The notes under the pieces are model-generated. The model had not been told where the DNA came from. It worked only from the letters and a program-made list of their open reading frames with translations, and made no database searches. From Aquabacterium parvum (lineage in GTDB: Bacteria; Pseudomonadota; Gammaproteobacteria; Burkholderiales; Burkholderiaceae_C), in NCBI RefSeq assembly GCF_001447195.1, contig NZ_LFRI01000341.1:310001-374000 (forward strand): a stretch of 64,000 bases of DNA, in the 5' to 3' direction. Of this stretch, positions 55,675-64,000 are shown in pieces (the stretch's first letter is position 1; every line of letters starts with the position of its first letter). The position numbers and the translations under genes are program-made.

Positions 55675-57231
55675 ATGATCAACATCCGCAACATCCGCAT
55701 TGGTCAACGACTGACGATCGGCTTCGGCCTCGTGATCGCCCTGATGGTGTTGTTGGCTGGCCTGGCCCTGACCCGCATCCAGGGCCTGAGCCACGAGACC
55801 ACGGAGATCGTGCACGGCACCTACCCTCAAACGGTGACCGCCAACCGGATGAAGGCCCACCTCAACGAAATCTCTCGCAGCATGCTCAGCGTGCTGGTGA
55901 TGAGCGACGACGAGCAGATCAAGGGTGAGCTGGCCAACATCGCCAAGTACGAAAAGCTCAATGTCGAGCTGGCGGCCGAGGTCGAGAAGGCCCTGACCGA
56001 CGAAGCCGACAAGGAACTGCTGGCCAACCTGACCAAGTTCCGCGAACGCTCGAACAAGGCCCAAAAGGCGTTCGTGGACCTGGTTCAGGCAGGTCAAAAA
56101 GACGATGCCCTGACCAAGTTCCTGTTCTCGGTGCGCTCGATGCACACCAAGTACTTCGACGCGCTGGAGCAACTCAATGCGCGCCAGAACGGCCTGATGG
56201 AGGCCGCGGGCGCTCGCTCTGCAGAGACCGCCCGCAACACCACCGTGTTCATCCTGGGCCTCGCGGGCGCGATCGTTGCCGTCAGCGTCGGCGTGGCCTT
56301 GTTCGCGACCCGCAGCATCACCCGCCCCCTGACGCGCGCCGTGTCGCTGGCCAAGCAAGTGGCGGCAGGCGACCTGAGCGCCTCGATCCAGAGCGAGAGC
56401 CGGGACGAGACAGGCGAGCTCATGCGCGCCCTCGACGAGATGAACCGCAGCCTGCAGCGCATCGTCGGTGACGTGCGCCAGGGCACCGTCGCCATCGCTT
56501 CGGCCTCGTCTGAAATCGCTTCGGGCAACTCGGATTTGTCGGTGCGCACCGAGGAGCAGGCCTCATCGCTGGCCCACACCTCTTCGGCCATGAACGAGCT
56601 GACCCGCATCGTGCGACAGAACGCCGAGAGCGCCAGCGAAGCCAACCAGCTCGCCTCCACGGCGTCGCAGGTGGCGGCACAAGGCGGTCAGGTCGTGGCC
56701 CAGGTGGTCGACACCATGGGAGCGATCAACGCCTCGTCGCGCAAGATCGTCGACATCATCAGCGTGATCGACGGCATCGCATTCCAGACCAACATCCTGG
56801 CGCTGAACGCCGCCGTTGAAGCCGCTCGTGCTGGCGAGCAAGGGCGTGGCTTCGCTGTGGTGGCTGGCGAGGTGCGCACGCTGGCGCAGCGTTCGGCCAC
56901 CGCCGCCAAGGAAATCAAGTCGCTGATCAACGAGTCGGTGGACAAGGTCGAGCAAGGCAGCAAGCTGGTCAGCGACGCTGGCCAGACCATGGACAACGTG
57001 GTCTCGAGCGTGCAGCGCGTGACCGACATCATTGGCGAGATCACCGCCGCCTCTCGCTCGCAAAGCGACGGCATCGAAGAGGTCACCCGAAGCATCCAGA
57101 AGATGGATGGCGTGACGCAACAGAACGCCGCCCTGGTCGAGCAAGCCGCTGCGGCCGCCGAATCCATGCAGAACCAGGCACACAACCTGGCTGCGGTGGT
57201 CAGCGTGTTCAAGCTGGATTCGAACGCCTGA
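55675..57231 (+). CDS. Methyl-accepting chemotaxis protein
   Basis: A 518-residue chemoreceptor. [20 protein letters not shown] begins the first span, the periplasmic region is a four-helix-bundle type ([20 protein letters not shown]), the second span lies near residues 190-210, and a HAMP domain ([20 protein letters not shown]) and signalling domain follow with the tip [20 protein letters not shown]. The tail ([10 protein letters not shown]) lacks a CheR-binding pentapeptide. Ligand unknown. A strong sigma-28 promoter lies upstream, so it belongs to the flagellar/chemotaxis regulon. The signalling domain is close to that of the receptor at 21267. Confidence 0.96.
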   Translation: MINIRNIRIGQRLTIGFGLVIALMVLLAGLALTRIQGLSHETTEIVHGTYPQTVTANRMKAHLNEISRSMLSVLVMSDDEQIKGELANIAKYEKLNVELAAEVEKALTDEADKELLANLTKFRERSNKAQKAFVDLVQAGQKDDALTKFLFSVRSMHTKYFDALEQLNARQNGLMEAAGARSAETARNTTVFILGLAGAIVAVSVGVALFATRSITRPLTRAVSLAKQVAAGDLSASIQSESRDETGELMRALDEMNRSLQRIVGDVRQGTVAIASASSEIASGNSDLSVRTEEQASSLAHTSSAMNELTRIVRQNAESASEANQLASTASQVAAQGGQVVAQVVDTMGAINASSRKIVDIISVIDGIAFQTNILALNAAVEAARAGEQGRGFAVVAGEVRTLAQRSATAAKEIKSLINESVDKVEQGSKLVSDAGQTMDNVVSSVQRVTDIIGEITAASRSQSDGIEEVTRSIQKMDGVTQQNAALVEQAAAAAESMQNQAHNLAAVVSVFKLDSNA

Positions 57232-57276
57232 CGCTCCCCCCCTGACCCGCGTGTATCGATCGCAAAGGAACCCACC

Positions 57277-57858
57277 ATGAAAGCCCGACTCTCTGCCCTG
57301 ATGACCGCCGCCGCCCTGACGTTTGGTGCCTTGCCCGCTGCCCAGGCGGTCCAGGTCCAGGGCGTCAACATCGAAGACTCCGCCACCGTGGCAGGCAAGA
57401 CCCTGGTGCTCAATGGCGCTGGCGCCCGCATCAAGGCCGTCTTCAAGGTTTACGCCATCGGCCTGTACCTGACCGAGAAGAAGAGCTCGCCAGCTGACGT
57501 GCTGGCCCTGAGCGGCCCCAAGCGCTTCAAGATCGTCTTCCTGCGTGAACTGACCTCCGATGAATTTGGACAAGCTTTCGTCGCGGGCATCAACAAGAAC
57601 CTGGAAAAAGACGAGAAGAGCAAGTTCATCAACCAGATCACGAAGATGGGCGAGCTGTTCACCGAATTCGATGGGGCCAAGAAGGGCGACGTCATCATCG
57701 GCGACTACGTCCCCGGCGTGGGCACCACCATCACCTTCAATGGCAAGCAGCTGGGCTCGACCATGCCTGACGGCGCCTTCTACAACGCCATTTTGCGGAT
57801 CTGGATCGGCGCCAACCCGGCCGACAACCTGCTCAAGCCAGCGATGCTGGGCGAGTGA
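57277..57858 (+). CDS. Chalcone-isomerase-like periplasmic protein
   Basis: A 193-residue secreted protein with signal peptide (LSALMTAAALTFGALPAAQA). The mature part is the chalcone-isomerase-like domain: NGAGARIKAVFKVYAIGLYL, FLRELTSDEFGQAFVAGINK, FDGAKKGDVIIGDYVPGVGT and PDGAFYNAILRIWIGANPAD. Bacterial members have no proven activity and may bind fatty acids. AAAGGAAC precedes the ATG. A nine-base-pair hairpin lies 12 bases after the stop. Confidence 0.9.
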   Translation: MKARLSALMTAAALTFGALPAAQAVQVQGVNIEDSATVAGKTLVLNGAGARIKAVFKVYAIGLYLTEKKSSPADVLALSGPKRFKIVFLRELTSDEFGQAFVAGINKNLEKDEKSKFINQITKMGELFTEFDGAKKGDVIIGDYVPGVGTTITFNGKQLGSTMPDGAFYNAILRIWIGANPADNLLKPAMLGE

Positions 57859-57869
57859 ATCTGAGCCCT

Positions 57870-57894
57870 CGAGGCCCGCGCGTGCCGGGCCTCG
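57870..57894 (+). terminator. Hairpin after the chalcone-isomerase-like gene
   Basis: CGAGGCCCG, seven bases, CGGGCCTCG forms a perfect nine-base-pair stem. There is no T-run, so it is a possible terminator only. It ends just before the presumed -10 element (TACAAT, 57897-57902) of the 4.5S RNA gene. Confidence 0.5.
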
Positions 57895-57909
57895 CGTACA
57901 ATGGTCGAT

Positions 57910-58005
57910 GACGGGCCTCCCTGCATGGAGGCGCGGCCAACCGGGTCAGATCGGGAACGAAGCAGCCCTAACCGTTTGCCGCCAGTGCCAGGGTCAAGGC
58001 TCGTC
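57910..58005 (+). ncRNA. ffs: 4.5S signal recognition particle RNA
   Basis: A small bacterial SRP RNA of about 96 bases. The apical part GGTCAGATCGGGAACGAAGC followed by AGCC carries the Ffh-binding symmetric and asymmetric loops and a GGAA tetraloop. The ends pair (GACGGGCCT with AGGCTCGTC) to close the long hairpin. TACAAT at 57897-57902 is a well-placed -10 box, and a T5 run follows at 58010-58014. The RNA works with Ffh in co-translational membrane targeting. Confidence 0.92.
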
Positions 58006-58101
58006 ACCCTTTTTCACCTCATGGATGCCCCTCGCATCGCGGCCAGGTCCGAACTTTGCGCAAACGTTCGGGGCACCTGTTGACGACACCGCAGCGACCC
58101 G

Positions 58102-59241
58102 ATGGCACCCGCTTCCCCCTCCGCCCCGTCCCCCGCACGCCTGACCGATGCAGGTCACACCCTGGTGCCCATCGACCTGGGTGATCGCAGCTACGACATC
58201 CTGATCGGCGGAGGGCTGCTCAAAACCGAGAGCTTCGCCGGGCTGCCCAAATCGTCCAAGGCCCTGATCGTCACCAACACCACGGTCGGCCCGATCTACA
58301 CCGCCAAACTGCGCGCGGCCATCGCCCCGCTGCACACGGAAGTGCTCGACGTCGAGCTGCCCGATGGCGAGCAGTTCAAGGACTGGCCCGCGCTCAACCA
58401 GGTCTTCACCAAGCTGTTGGAAGAAGCCGCCGACCGCAAGACGGTGCTCTACGCGCTGGGCGGTGGAGTGGTGGGCGACATGACCGGGTTTGCTGCGGCC
58501 TGCTACATGCGCGGCGTGCCCTTCGTGCAGGTGCCGACCACGCTGCTGGCGCAAGTGGATTCGAGCGTGGGTGGCAAGACGGCCATCAACCACCCCGCCG
58601 GCAAGAACATGATCGGCGCCTTCTACCAGCCGCTGCGCGTGGTCTGCGACCTCGACACGCTGGACACCCTGCCCCAGCGCGAGCTGCTGGCCGGCCTGGC
58701 CGAGGTCATCAAGTACGGCCCCATCGCCGATGCCGAATTCCTCACCTGGCTGGAAGCCAACCTCGACAAGCTGCTGGCGCGTGACCGCCAGGCGCTGATC
58801 CACGCCGTGCGCCGCTCGTGCGAGATCAAGGCCTGGGTGGTCGGCCAGGACGAGAAGGAATCGGGCCTGCGCGCCATCCTGAACTACGGCCACACCTTCG
58901 GCCACGCCATCGAGGCGGGCCTGGGTTATGGCGAGTGGCTGCACGGCGAGGCCGTGGGCTGCGGCATGGTGATGGCGGCCGATCTGTCGGCTCGACTGGG
59001 CCTGATCGACGCCGACACCGCGGCGCGCATCAAGGCGCTGATCGAACGCACGGGCCTGCCCGTGGTCGGACCCGACCTGGGCGCCGAGCGTTACCTGGAA
59101 CTCATGCAGGTCGACAAGAAGGCCGAAGGCGGGCAGATCCGCTTCGTGGTGATCGGGCCGCTGGGCCAAGCCACCATGCAGCCGGCACCGGAAGACGTGG
59201 TGCGCGAGGTGATCGCCGCCAACGTGGCCAAGCCCGCTTGA
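58102..59241 (+). CDS. aroB: 3-dehydroquinate synthase
   Basis: AroB makes 3-dehydroquinate, the second step of the shikimate pathway, with NAD and a metal ion. The 379-residue protein shows [20 protein letters not shown], the NAD-binding [40 protein letters not shown], and the metal ligands in [20 protein letters not shown] and [16 protein letters not shown]. The first 20 residues are a low-complexity extension before the usual start. Its 3' side is followed 34 bases later by the dGTPase-like gene. Confidence 0.97.
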   Translation: MAPASPSAPSPARLTDAGHTLVPIDLGDRSYDILIGGGLLKTESFAGLPKSSKALIVTNTTVGPIYTAKLRAAIAPLHTEVLDVELPDGEQFKDWPALNQVFTKLLEEAADRKTVLYALGGGVVGDMTGFAAACYMRGVPFVQVPTTLLAQVDSSVGGKTAINHPAGKNMIGAFYQPLRVVCDLDTLDTLPQRELLAGLAEVIKYGPIADAEFLTWLEANLDKLLARDRQALIHAVRRSCEIKAWVVGQDEKESGLRAILNYGHTFGHAIEAGLGYGEWLHGEAVGCGMVMAADLSARLGLIDADTAARIKALIERTGLPVVGPDLGAERYLELMQVDKKAEGGQIRFVVIGPLGQATMQPAPEDVVREVIAANVAKPA

Positions 59242-59275
59242 GGCCTCACTCGCTCAAGCCCCGCACGATCCGCGC

Positions 59276-60403
59276 ATGACGAACGCCCCTTACGCCAGCC
59301 GGCCCGATCGTTCGCGAGGACGGCGACACGCCGAGCCCTCTGCCCCCACCCGCAGCGACTACCAACGCGACCGCGACCGCATCGTGCACAGCACGGCGTT
59401 CCGGCGCCTGGTCTACAAGACGCAGGTCTTCCTCAACCACGAGGGCGACCTGTTCCGCACGCGGCTGACGCATTCGCTGGAGGTGGCGCAACTGGGCCGC
59501 TCCATCGCCCGCTCGCTGGGCCTGAACGAAGACCTGGTCGAGGCCGTGGCGCTGGCACACGACCTGGGTCACACGCCCTTCGGCCACGCGGGCCAGGACG
59601 TTCTCAACGAATGCATGGCCGAGCACGGCGGCTTCGAGCACAACCTGCAGTCGCTGCGCGTGATCGACGAGCTGGAGGAGCGCTACCTGCCCTTCAACGG
59701 CCTGAACCTGACCTTCGAAACACGCGAAGGTGTGCTCAAGCACTGCTCCAGGCGCAACGCTGAACTGCTCGAAACGGCCGAGCCGGGCGGCGTGGGCCAG
59801 CGCTTCCTGGAGGGCACCCAGCCCAGCCTGGAAGCCCAGCTGTGCAACCTGGCCGACGAGATCGCCTACAACGCCCACGACATCGATGACGGCGTGCGCT
59901 CTGGCCTGGTCACCATCGAGCAGTTCGAAGCCGTGCCGCTGTTCACGCGCTTTCGCGACGAGACGCTGGCCGAGTTCCCCGGCGCCACGGGCCGCCGCCT
60001 GCTTTTCGACACCATCCGCCGCATGCTTTCTCAGCAGGTGTACGACGTGATCGACGCCACGCGGGCAAAGCTGGCCGAACACCGGCCCGCCGACGCCGAC
60101 GAGGCCCGCCGCTGCCCGCCCCTGGTGCGCTTCAGCCCCGAGATGCGCGAAGCCAGCACCCAGCTCAAGCGATTCCTGTTCAAGGAGCTGTACCGCCACC
60201 CGCAGGTCAACGAGACCACGGCGCGGGCCAAACAGGTGCTCACCGAGCTGTTCCACGCCTACGTGGCTTCACCTTCCGAGATGAAACCGGCCTACGCGCA
60301 GCGCGACGACCTGCACCGCGCCGTGGCCGACTACATCTCGGGCATGACCGACCGCTTCGCCGTGCGGGAGCACGAGCGCCTGACCGGCCGGCGCATCTTC
60401 TGA
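59276..60403 (+). CDS. dgt: dGTP triphosphohydrolase-like protein
   Basis: A 375-residue HD-domain enzyme of the deoxyguanosinetriphosphate triphosphohydrolase-like family, which removes triphosphate from dNTPs. YQRDRDRIVHSTAFRRLVYK and FRTRLTHSLEVAQLGRSIAR carry the first metal His, LAHDLGHTPFGHAGQDVLNE gives the HD pair, and ADEIAYNAHDIDDGVRSGLV holds the later Asp. Length fits the shorter non-E. coli class. The aroB-dgt order is common in this order of bacteria. Confidence 0.95.
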   Translation: MTNAPYASRPDRSRGRRHAEPSAPTRSDYQRDRDRIVHSTAFRRLVYKTQVFLNHEGDLFRTRLTHSLEVAQLGRSIARSLGLNEDLVEAVALAHDLGHTPFGHAGQDVLNECMAEHGGFEHNLQSLRVIDELEERYLPFNGLNLTFETREGVLKHCSRRNAELLETAEPGGVGQRFLEGTQPSLEAQLCNLADEIAYNAHDIDDGVRSGLVTIEQFEAVPLFTRFRDETLAEFPGATGRRLLFDTIRRMLSQQVYDVIDATRAKLAEHRPADADEARRCPPLVRFSPEMREASTQLKRFLFKELYRHPQVNETTARAKQVLTELFHAYVASPSEMKPAYAQRDDLHRAVADYISGMTDRFAVREHERLTGRRIF

Positions 60404-60574
60404 GCGAAGCGCACCCCGGCTGAATCGGCGGAACTGGGGCCTGCGCGCCCTGTTCATCGGCCCAGCGGGTCGGGCCAGCGAGCCCTACTCTGGCGAGCAT
60501 GGACCCAGGCCGCCCGAGCCTGCGCAGGGCCGCCATGCAGGCGCCCGCGATGGTCCTGACTGAAAGGATCGACG

Positions 60575-62008
60575 ATGGCCAGCAGCCAGCCCCTCAGCGT
60601 GCTCATGTTCATGACCGGTCGCAACTGCGCGCCCTACGTCAGGGAGGCCATTGGATCGGTGGCCCGGCAGACGCACCCGAACGTGCACGTGCTGTTCATC
60701 GACGATTGCTCCGACGACGACACGGCGGGTGCCGCCCAGGCGGCCCTGTCCGAGCTGCTGCCCGGCCGATTCGAGCTGGTGCGCAACCCTGAGCGCATGG
60801 GCAAGGCCTGCAACGCCAGCACCCACCTTCGCCGCGCCGCGCGCGAGCACGACATCGTCGCGGTGCTGGACGCGGACGACTTCCTGCTGGACGTGACCGT
60901 GCTGGCGCAACTCGCCCACGCCTACCGCCAAGGCAACGACGTCGTCTGGACGAACTACCTGACAGACCACGGCCGCTTCGGCGGCAACGGCCCGCTGGAC
61001 CGCAACAAGTCGCCCCGCGCCCAGCGCTGGCTGACCAGCCACCTCTTCAGCTTCCGGGCCTCGCTGCTCGAAACGGTGCCGGAGGAATACTTCCAGTACC
61101 CCGATGGGCAATGGCTGGACGCCGCCTGCGACCTCGCCATCGCTTACCCCATCCTCGACCAGACGCGGCGTTACCACTACATCCCGGTTCACGCCTACCG
61201 CTACACCGAGAGCAACCCGCAGTCGCACCACAACCAGGCCGAGGAGCGGCAGACCTTGTCCTCGCCCAAGCAACGCGCCTGTGCGCAGATCGTGCTGTCC
61301 AAAGCACCGCTGCCCCGCCTCGATCTCGCCGAAGCAAGCGCCCCAGTGGCCCGCACCGCTCCCGCTGCGCCCGTGGCAGCAGCCTCTCCATGGGAGACCG
61401 CTTGCGCGGTTCACCTGGCCCAGCAGGTGCCCAGCTTGCTGCAAACCGTGCCCGCCAACGAACTGAACGCGCTCGACGCCGTGCAGCTGCTGGCCTGGCA
61501 ACAGCACCTGGGCCTGATCCCGGGCAGGCAGGTGCTGTGCATCGGCACCGGGCCCGCGCTGGAGGCCCTGGCCTGCCTGGCCACCCAGCATGGCGCCTGC
61601 GTGACCCGGCTGCGCGCCACCGAATCGGCCACGCCTTTGGCGCCAGTGCAGGACGACGTCATCGCGCCTTGGGCCGAATACATCCTGGAAGATGCCCCCG
61701 CCTACCTGCCCGAGCTGGCCGCCGTGCCCGAGGGCCCGGCCTTCGACACGGTGGTCGTCGCGGCCGATGCATGGGGCGGCAAGCGCCTGCCCCTGGTGGG
61801 CCTGGCGGCCATCGCACCGCTGATGCACCCCACCCACTTCGACCTGTGGATGCTGGGCCTGCCGGCTGACGAGCTGCGCCAGGCGCAAGACCTCATCGGC
61901 CAGGTCATGCCGGACGTGACGATCGGCTGCACGAGCTCTCGCCTGCCCGCCTTGCACATCCAGGCCCGGCTGAGCGCACAAGCCGACGCCACGGAAGCCG
62001 CCGCATGA
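60575..62008 (+). CDS. Glycosyltransferase family 2 with a C-terminal Rossmann-like domain
   Basis: A 477-residue protein. The N-terminal GT-A domain has LSVLMFMTGRNCAPYVREAI, LFIDDCSDDDTAG and the DxD-type metal motif in VAVLDADDFLLDVT, typical of GT2 enzymes. After an Ala/Pro-rich linker (ASAPVARTAPAAPVAAASPW) a second domain begins near residue 270, where QVLCIGTGPALEALACLATQ resembles the SAM- or nucleotide-binding loop of Rossmann folds. The second domain's role is unclear. It is the first gene of a surface-polysaccharide cluster with WecF- and WecE-like genes; the next gene overlaps by four bases. Confidence 0.85.
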   Translation: MASSQPLSVLMFMTGRNCAPYVREAIGSVARQTHPNVHVLFIDDCSDDDTAGAAQAALSELLPGRFELVRNPERMGKACNASTHLRRAAREHDIVAVLDADDFLLDVTVLAQLAHAYRQGNDVVWTNYLTDHGRFGGNGPLDRNKSPRAQRWLTSHLFSFRASLLETVPEEYFQYPDGQWLDAACDLAIAYPILDQTRRYHYIPVHAYRYTESNPQSHHNQAEERQTLSSPKQRACAQIVLSKAPLPRLDLAEASAPVARTAPAAPVAAASPWETACAVHLAQQVPSLLQTVPANELNALDAVQLLAWQQHLGLIPGRQVLCIGTGPALEALACLATQHGACVTRLRATESATPLAPVQDDVIAPWAEYILEDAPAYLPELAAVPEGPAFDTVVVAADAWGGKRLPLVGLAAIAPLMHPTHFDLWMLGLPADELRQAQDLIGQVMPDVTIGCTSSRLPALHIQARLSAQADATEAAA

Positions 62009-63075
62009 GCACCCGCGCAGCACCCGGTGCCCGCACCGTGCACCTGATGGTGCTGGACAAGTTCATCCCGCGCTTCATCGACTTCGTGGCTGAACACTTC
62101 GACCTGGCCGAGCACCGCTTCTGCCTGATGGGCGCGGCGCGCTGGGAGCACGGCCTCACCCCGGCTCACCCGGTGGAATGGGTGGCCAGCGCCGACGACC
62201 ACGTCCGCCTGGTCGAGACCCTGCACAGCGCAGAGCGCATCGTGCTGCACGGCCTGTGGTCAGAGGCGATCAACCGCATCCTCTACGCCCTGCCCGCGCT
62301 GGCGCGCAAGTCGCACTGGGTCATCTGGGGCGGCGACCTGTACCAGGCTGTGCCCACCGAGCCGTCGCCCGGCTGGCTGCACCAGGAAATCGTGCGCCAG
62401 GGCGTGATCTCGCAACTGGGCGGCATGGCCGGCATCCCTGGCGACATGGTCCTGGCGCAAAAGCGCTACGGCGGCCAGGCCCAGCACCTGAGCACCTTCG
62501 CCTACCCGTCGAACATCGCGCCGCGTCATGCCCCGCCGCCCACAGGGCAGCCCGGCGTGCGCATCCTGGTCGGCAACTCCGCCACCGAGACCAACTGCCA
62601 CCTCGAAGCCTTTGCACTGATCGGGCGGCATGCGCGAGACGACATGGAAGTGCACTGCCCGCTGTCCTACGGCGACCCCAAATACCGCGAACTGGTCATG
62701 GCCAATGGCCGCGCGATGTTCGGCGCGCGCTTCAAACCGATGCTGGAGATGCTGCCCCTGGCGGCCTACAACGACTTCCTGACCGGCATCGACATCGCCG
62801 TGATGCACCACAACCGTCAGCAGGGCATGGGCAACATCGTCAGCCTGCTGGCGCTGGGCAAGAAGGTGTTCATGCGCCCCGACCAGGCCCACACCCGCTA
62901 CCTGAACCAGCTGGGCCTGGCCACCTGCGACCTGAGCGAGTTCGACCCCACCCCCTTGCCCGCCGCCCTGCGCGAGCGCAACATCGAGCTCGCACGCGCT
63001 CACTTCTGCGCGGACCGGCTGGCAGGCGACCTGAGCAAGCTGTTTCGCCAAGATCAGCGCAGGGCCGCGGCTTGA
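62005..63075 (+). CDS. TDP-Fuc4NAc transferase-like glycosyltransferase (WecF family)
   Basis: A 356-residue protein resembling WecF (glycosyltransferase family 56), which adds 4-acetamido-4,6-dideoxygalactose to a lipid-linked sugar. Matching segments are HLMVLDKFIPRFIDFV, SHWVIWGGDLYQAV, VRILVGNSATETNCHLEAFA, HCPLSYGDPKYRELVM and IDIAVMHHNRQQGMGNIVSL. A WecE-like aminotransferase, which makes the amino sugar, follows within 110 bases, supporting the call. The acceptor may be an O-antigen or exopolysaccharide unit rather than enterobacterial common antigen. Confidence 0.87.
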   Translation: MSTRAAPGARTVHLMVLDKFIPRFIDFVAEHFDLAEHRFCLMGAARWEHGLTPAHPVEWVASADDHVRLVETLHSAERIVLHGLWSEAINRILYALPALARKSHWVIWGGDLYQAVPTEPSPGWLHQEIVRQGVISQLGGMAGIPGDMVLAQKRYGGQAQHLSTFAYPSNIAPRHAPPPTGQPGVRILVGNSATETNCHLEAFALIGRHARDDMEVHCPLSYGDPKYRELVMANGRAMFGARFKPMLEMLPLAAYNDFLTGIDIAVMHHNRQQGMGNIVSLLALGKKVFMRPDQAHTRYLNQLGLATCDLSEFDPTPLPAALRERNIELARAHFCADRLAGDLSKLFRQDQRRAAA

Positions 63076-63183
63076 GGCGAAAGCACGCAGCCGGATAAGG
63101 CCTCAACAGGGCTGCCGCCAAGCCGGTTATCCGCGCCTTGACCCCGCGCCAAAACCTCAAGATGCCAGCATCGGAGGTGGCTC

Positions 63184-64000
63184 ATGCAAGCTCACATGCC
63201 GGCTGCGCCCTTGGCGGCGCGCCCCAACATCCCCTTCAACAAGCCCTACCTGCACGGCAGGGAGCTGGTGTACATCGCCGAGGCCGTGGCCTCGGGCAAG
63301 ATCTCGGGCGATGGCGTCTTCACGCAGCGCTGCCACGCCTTCTTCGAGCAGCGCTATGGTTTCCGCAAGGCGCTGATGACCACCTCGTGCACCGACGCGC
63401 TGGAGATGGCGGCCCTGCTGCTGAACATCCGCGAGGGCGACGAGGTGATCGTGCCGGCCTTCACCTTCGTGTCGACGGCCAACGCCTTCGCGCTGCGCGG
63501 CGCCCGCATCGTCTTTGCAGACAGCGAGGCCCACAACCCCAACATCGACGCCGCCAAGCTGGCCGAGCTGATCACGCCGCGCACCCGTGCCATCGTGGTC
63601 GTGCACTACGCCGGCGTGGCCTGCGACATGGACCCGATCCTGACGCTGGCACGCGAGCGCGGCATCGCCGTGGTCGAGGACGCGGCCCAGGCCATCGATT
63701 CCTTCTACAAGGGGCAACCGCTGGGCAGCCTCGGGCTGTTCGGCGCCTTCTCCTTTCACGAGACCAAGAACGTCATCGCGGGCGAGGGCGGGCTGCTCAC
63801 CGTCAACGACGCGGCCCACGTCGCGCGCGCCGAGGTCATCCGCGAAAAGGGCACCAACCGCAGCGCCTTCTTCCGTGGCGAGATCGACAAGTACGGCTGG
63901 GTGGACATCGGCTCGTCCTTCCTGCCCTCGGACATCGTCTCGGCCTACCTGTACGCGCAGCTGGAGGTGCTCGACACCATCCAGGCCCGCCGCAAGGCGC
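63184..64000 (+). CDS. wecE: dTDP-4-amino-4,6-dideoxygalactose transaminase, N-terminal part (cut by window edge)
   Basis: A PLP-dependent sugar aminotransferase of the DegT/DnrJ/EryC1 group, closest to WecE (RffA), which converts dTDP-4-keto-6-deoxyglucose to dTDP-Fuc4N. It starts MQAHMPAAPLAARPNIPFNK and contains SGDGVFTQRCHAFFEQRYGF, TTSCTDALEMAALLLNI, VVEDAAQAIDSFYKG and FSFHETKNVIAGEGGLLTV, with the PLP Lys at residue 195. The frame is open at the right edge, leaving 272 codons visible. GGAGGT precedes the ATG at 63184. Confidence 0.93.
   Translation, partial: MQAHMPAAPLAARPNIPFNKPYLHGRELVYIAEAVASGKISGDGVFTQRCHAFFEQRYGFRKALMTTSCTDALEMAALLLNIREGDEVIVPAFTFVSTANAFALRGARIVFADSEAHNPNIDAAKLAELITPRTRAIVVVHYAGVACDMDPILTLARERGIAVVEDAAQAIDSFYKGQPLGSLGLFGAFSFHETKNVIAGEGGLLTVNDAAHVARAEVIREKGTNRSAFFRGEIDKYGWVDIGSSFLPSDIVSAYLYAQLEVLDTIQARRKA

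Overview
The window looks like chromosomal DNA from a GC-rich betaproteobacterium of the order Burkholderiales. The gene content and protein style fit the Aquabacterium/Rubrivivax/Comamonadaceae group, but the genus is inference. Supporting signs are the rpsP-rimM-trmD-rplS operon, a short bacterial 4.5S RNA, a C-terminal remnant of a PA0069-type radical SAM gene, a Burkholderiales-style Tad locus with a DUF3613 gene, and two chemoreceptors preceded by sigma-28-like promoters. No insertion sequence, prophage, tRNA, rRNA or CRISPR array was seen.

Layout. 1-10.2 kb is mostly housekeeping: ribF (cut by the left edge), an RsuA-type pseudouridine synthase, a metallo-beta-lactamase-fold hydrolase, a secreted retropepsin-like protease, yajQ, murB, a CsgG-like lipoprotein with a small secreted partner, ppnP, an argG with unusual Lys/Ala-rich ends, and an M48 membrane protease. 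At about 10.68 kb two truncated genes meet: the 3' end of a radical SAM gene and a cpaE/tadZ gene lacking its receiver domain. From there to 17.5 kb lies an incomplete Tad pilus assembly operon (tadZ-A-B-C-D, DUF3613, TadG-like) without flp, prepilin peptidase or secretin genes. dnaE converges on it.

21-41 kb is an accessory region: a chemoreceptor, an AraC regulator divergent from alkane hydroxylase alkB, a GST, a Gre-like factor and a large secreted protein of unrecognised family. It continues with two Baeyer-Villiger-type flavin monooxygenases, each with its own regulator, plus esterase/hydrolases, short-chain dehydrogenases and a saccharopine-dehydrogenase-like reductase. Together these could turn hydrocarbons into alcohols, ketones, esters and then acids. 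Two clear TetR-type operator regions are visible. One alpha/beta hydrolase at the end of the cluster has Ala where the nucleophile Ser is expected.

41-60.4 kb returns to core functions: flavin reductases, rlmJ, pirin with a divergent LysR regulator, gluQ, a cupin, orn, a CAAX-type M48 protease, phhB, rsgA, a CobD/CbiB-like protein, a CoA-type Nudix hydrolase, the rplS-trmD-rimM-rpsP operon, a TM2-like protein, a divergent PurM-like protein, a second chemoreceptor, a chalcone-isomerase-like protein, ffs, aroB and dgt. 60.5 kb to the right edge opens a surface-polysaccharide cluster: a GT2 fusion, a WecF-like Fuc4NAc transferase and a WecE-like aminotransferase cut by the window end.
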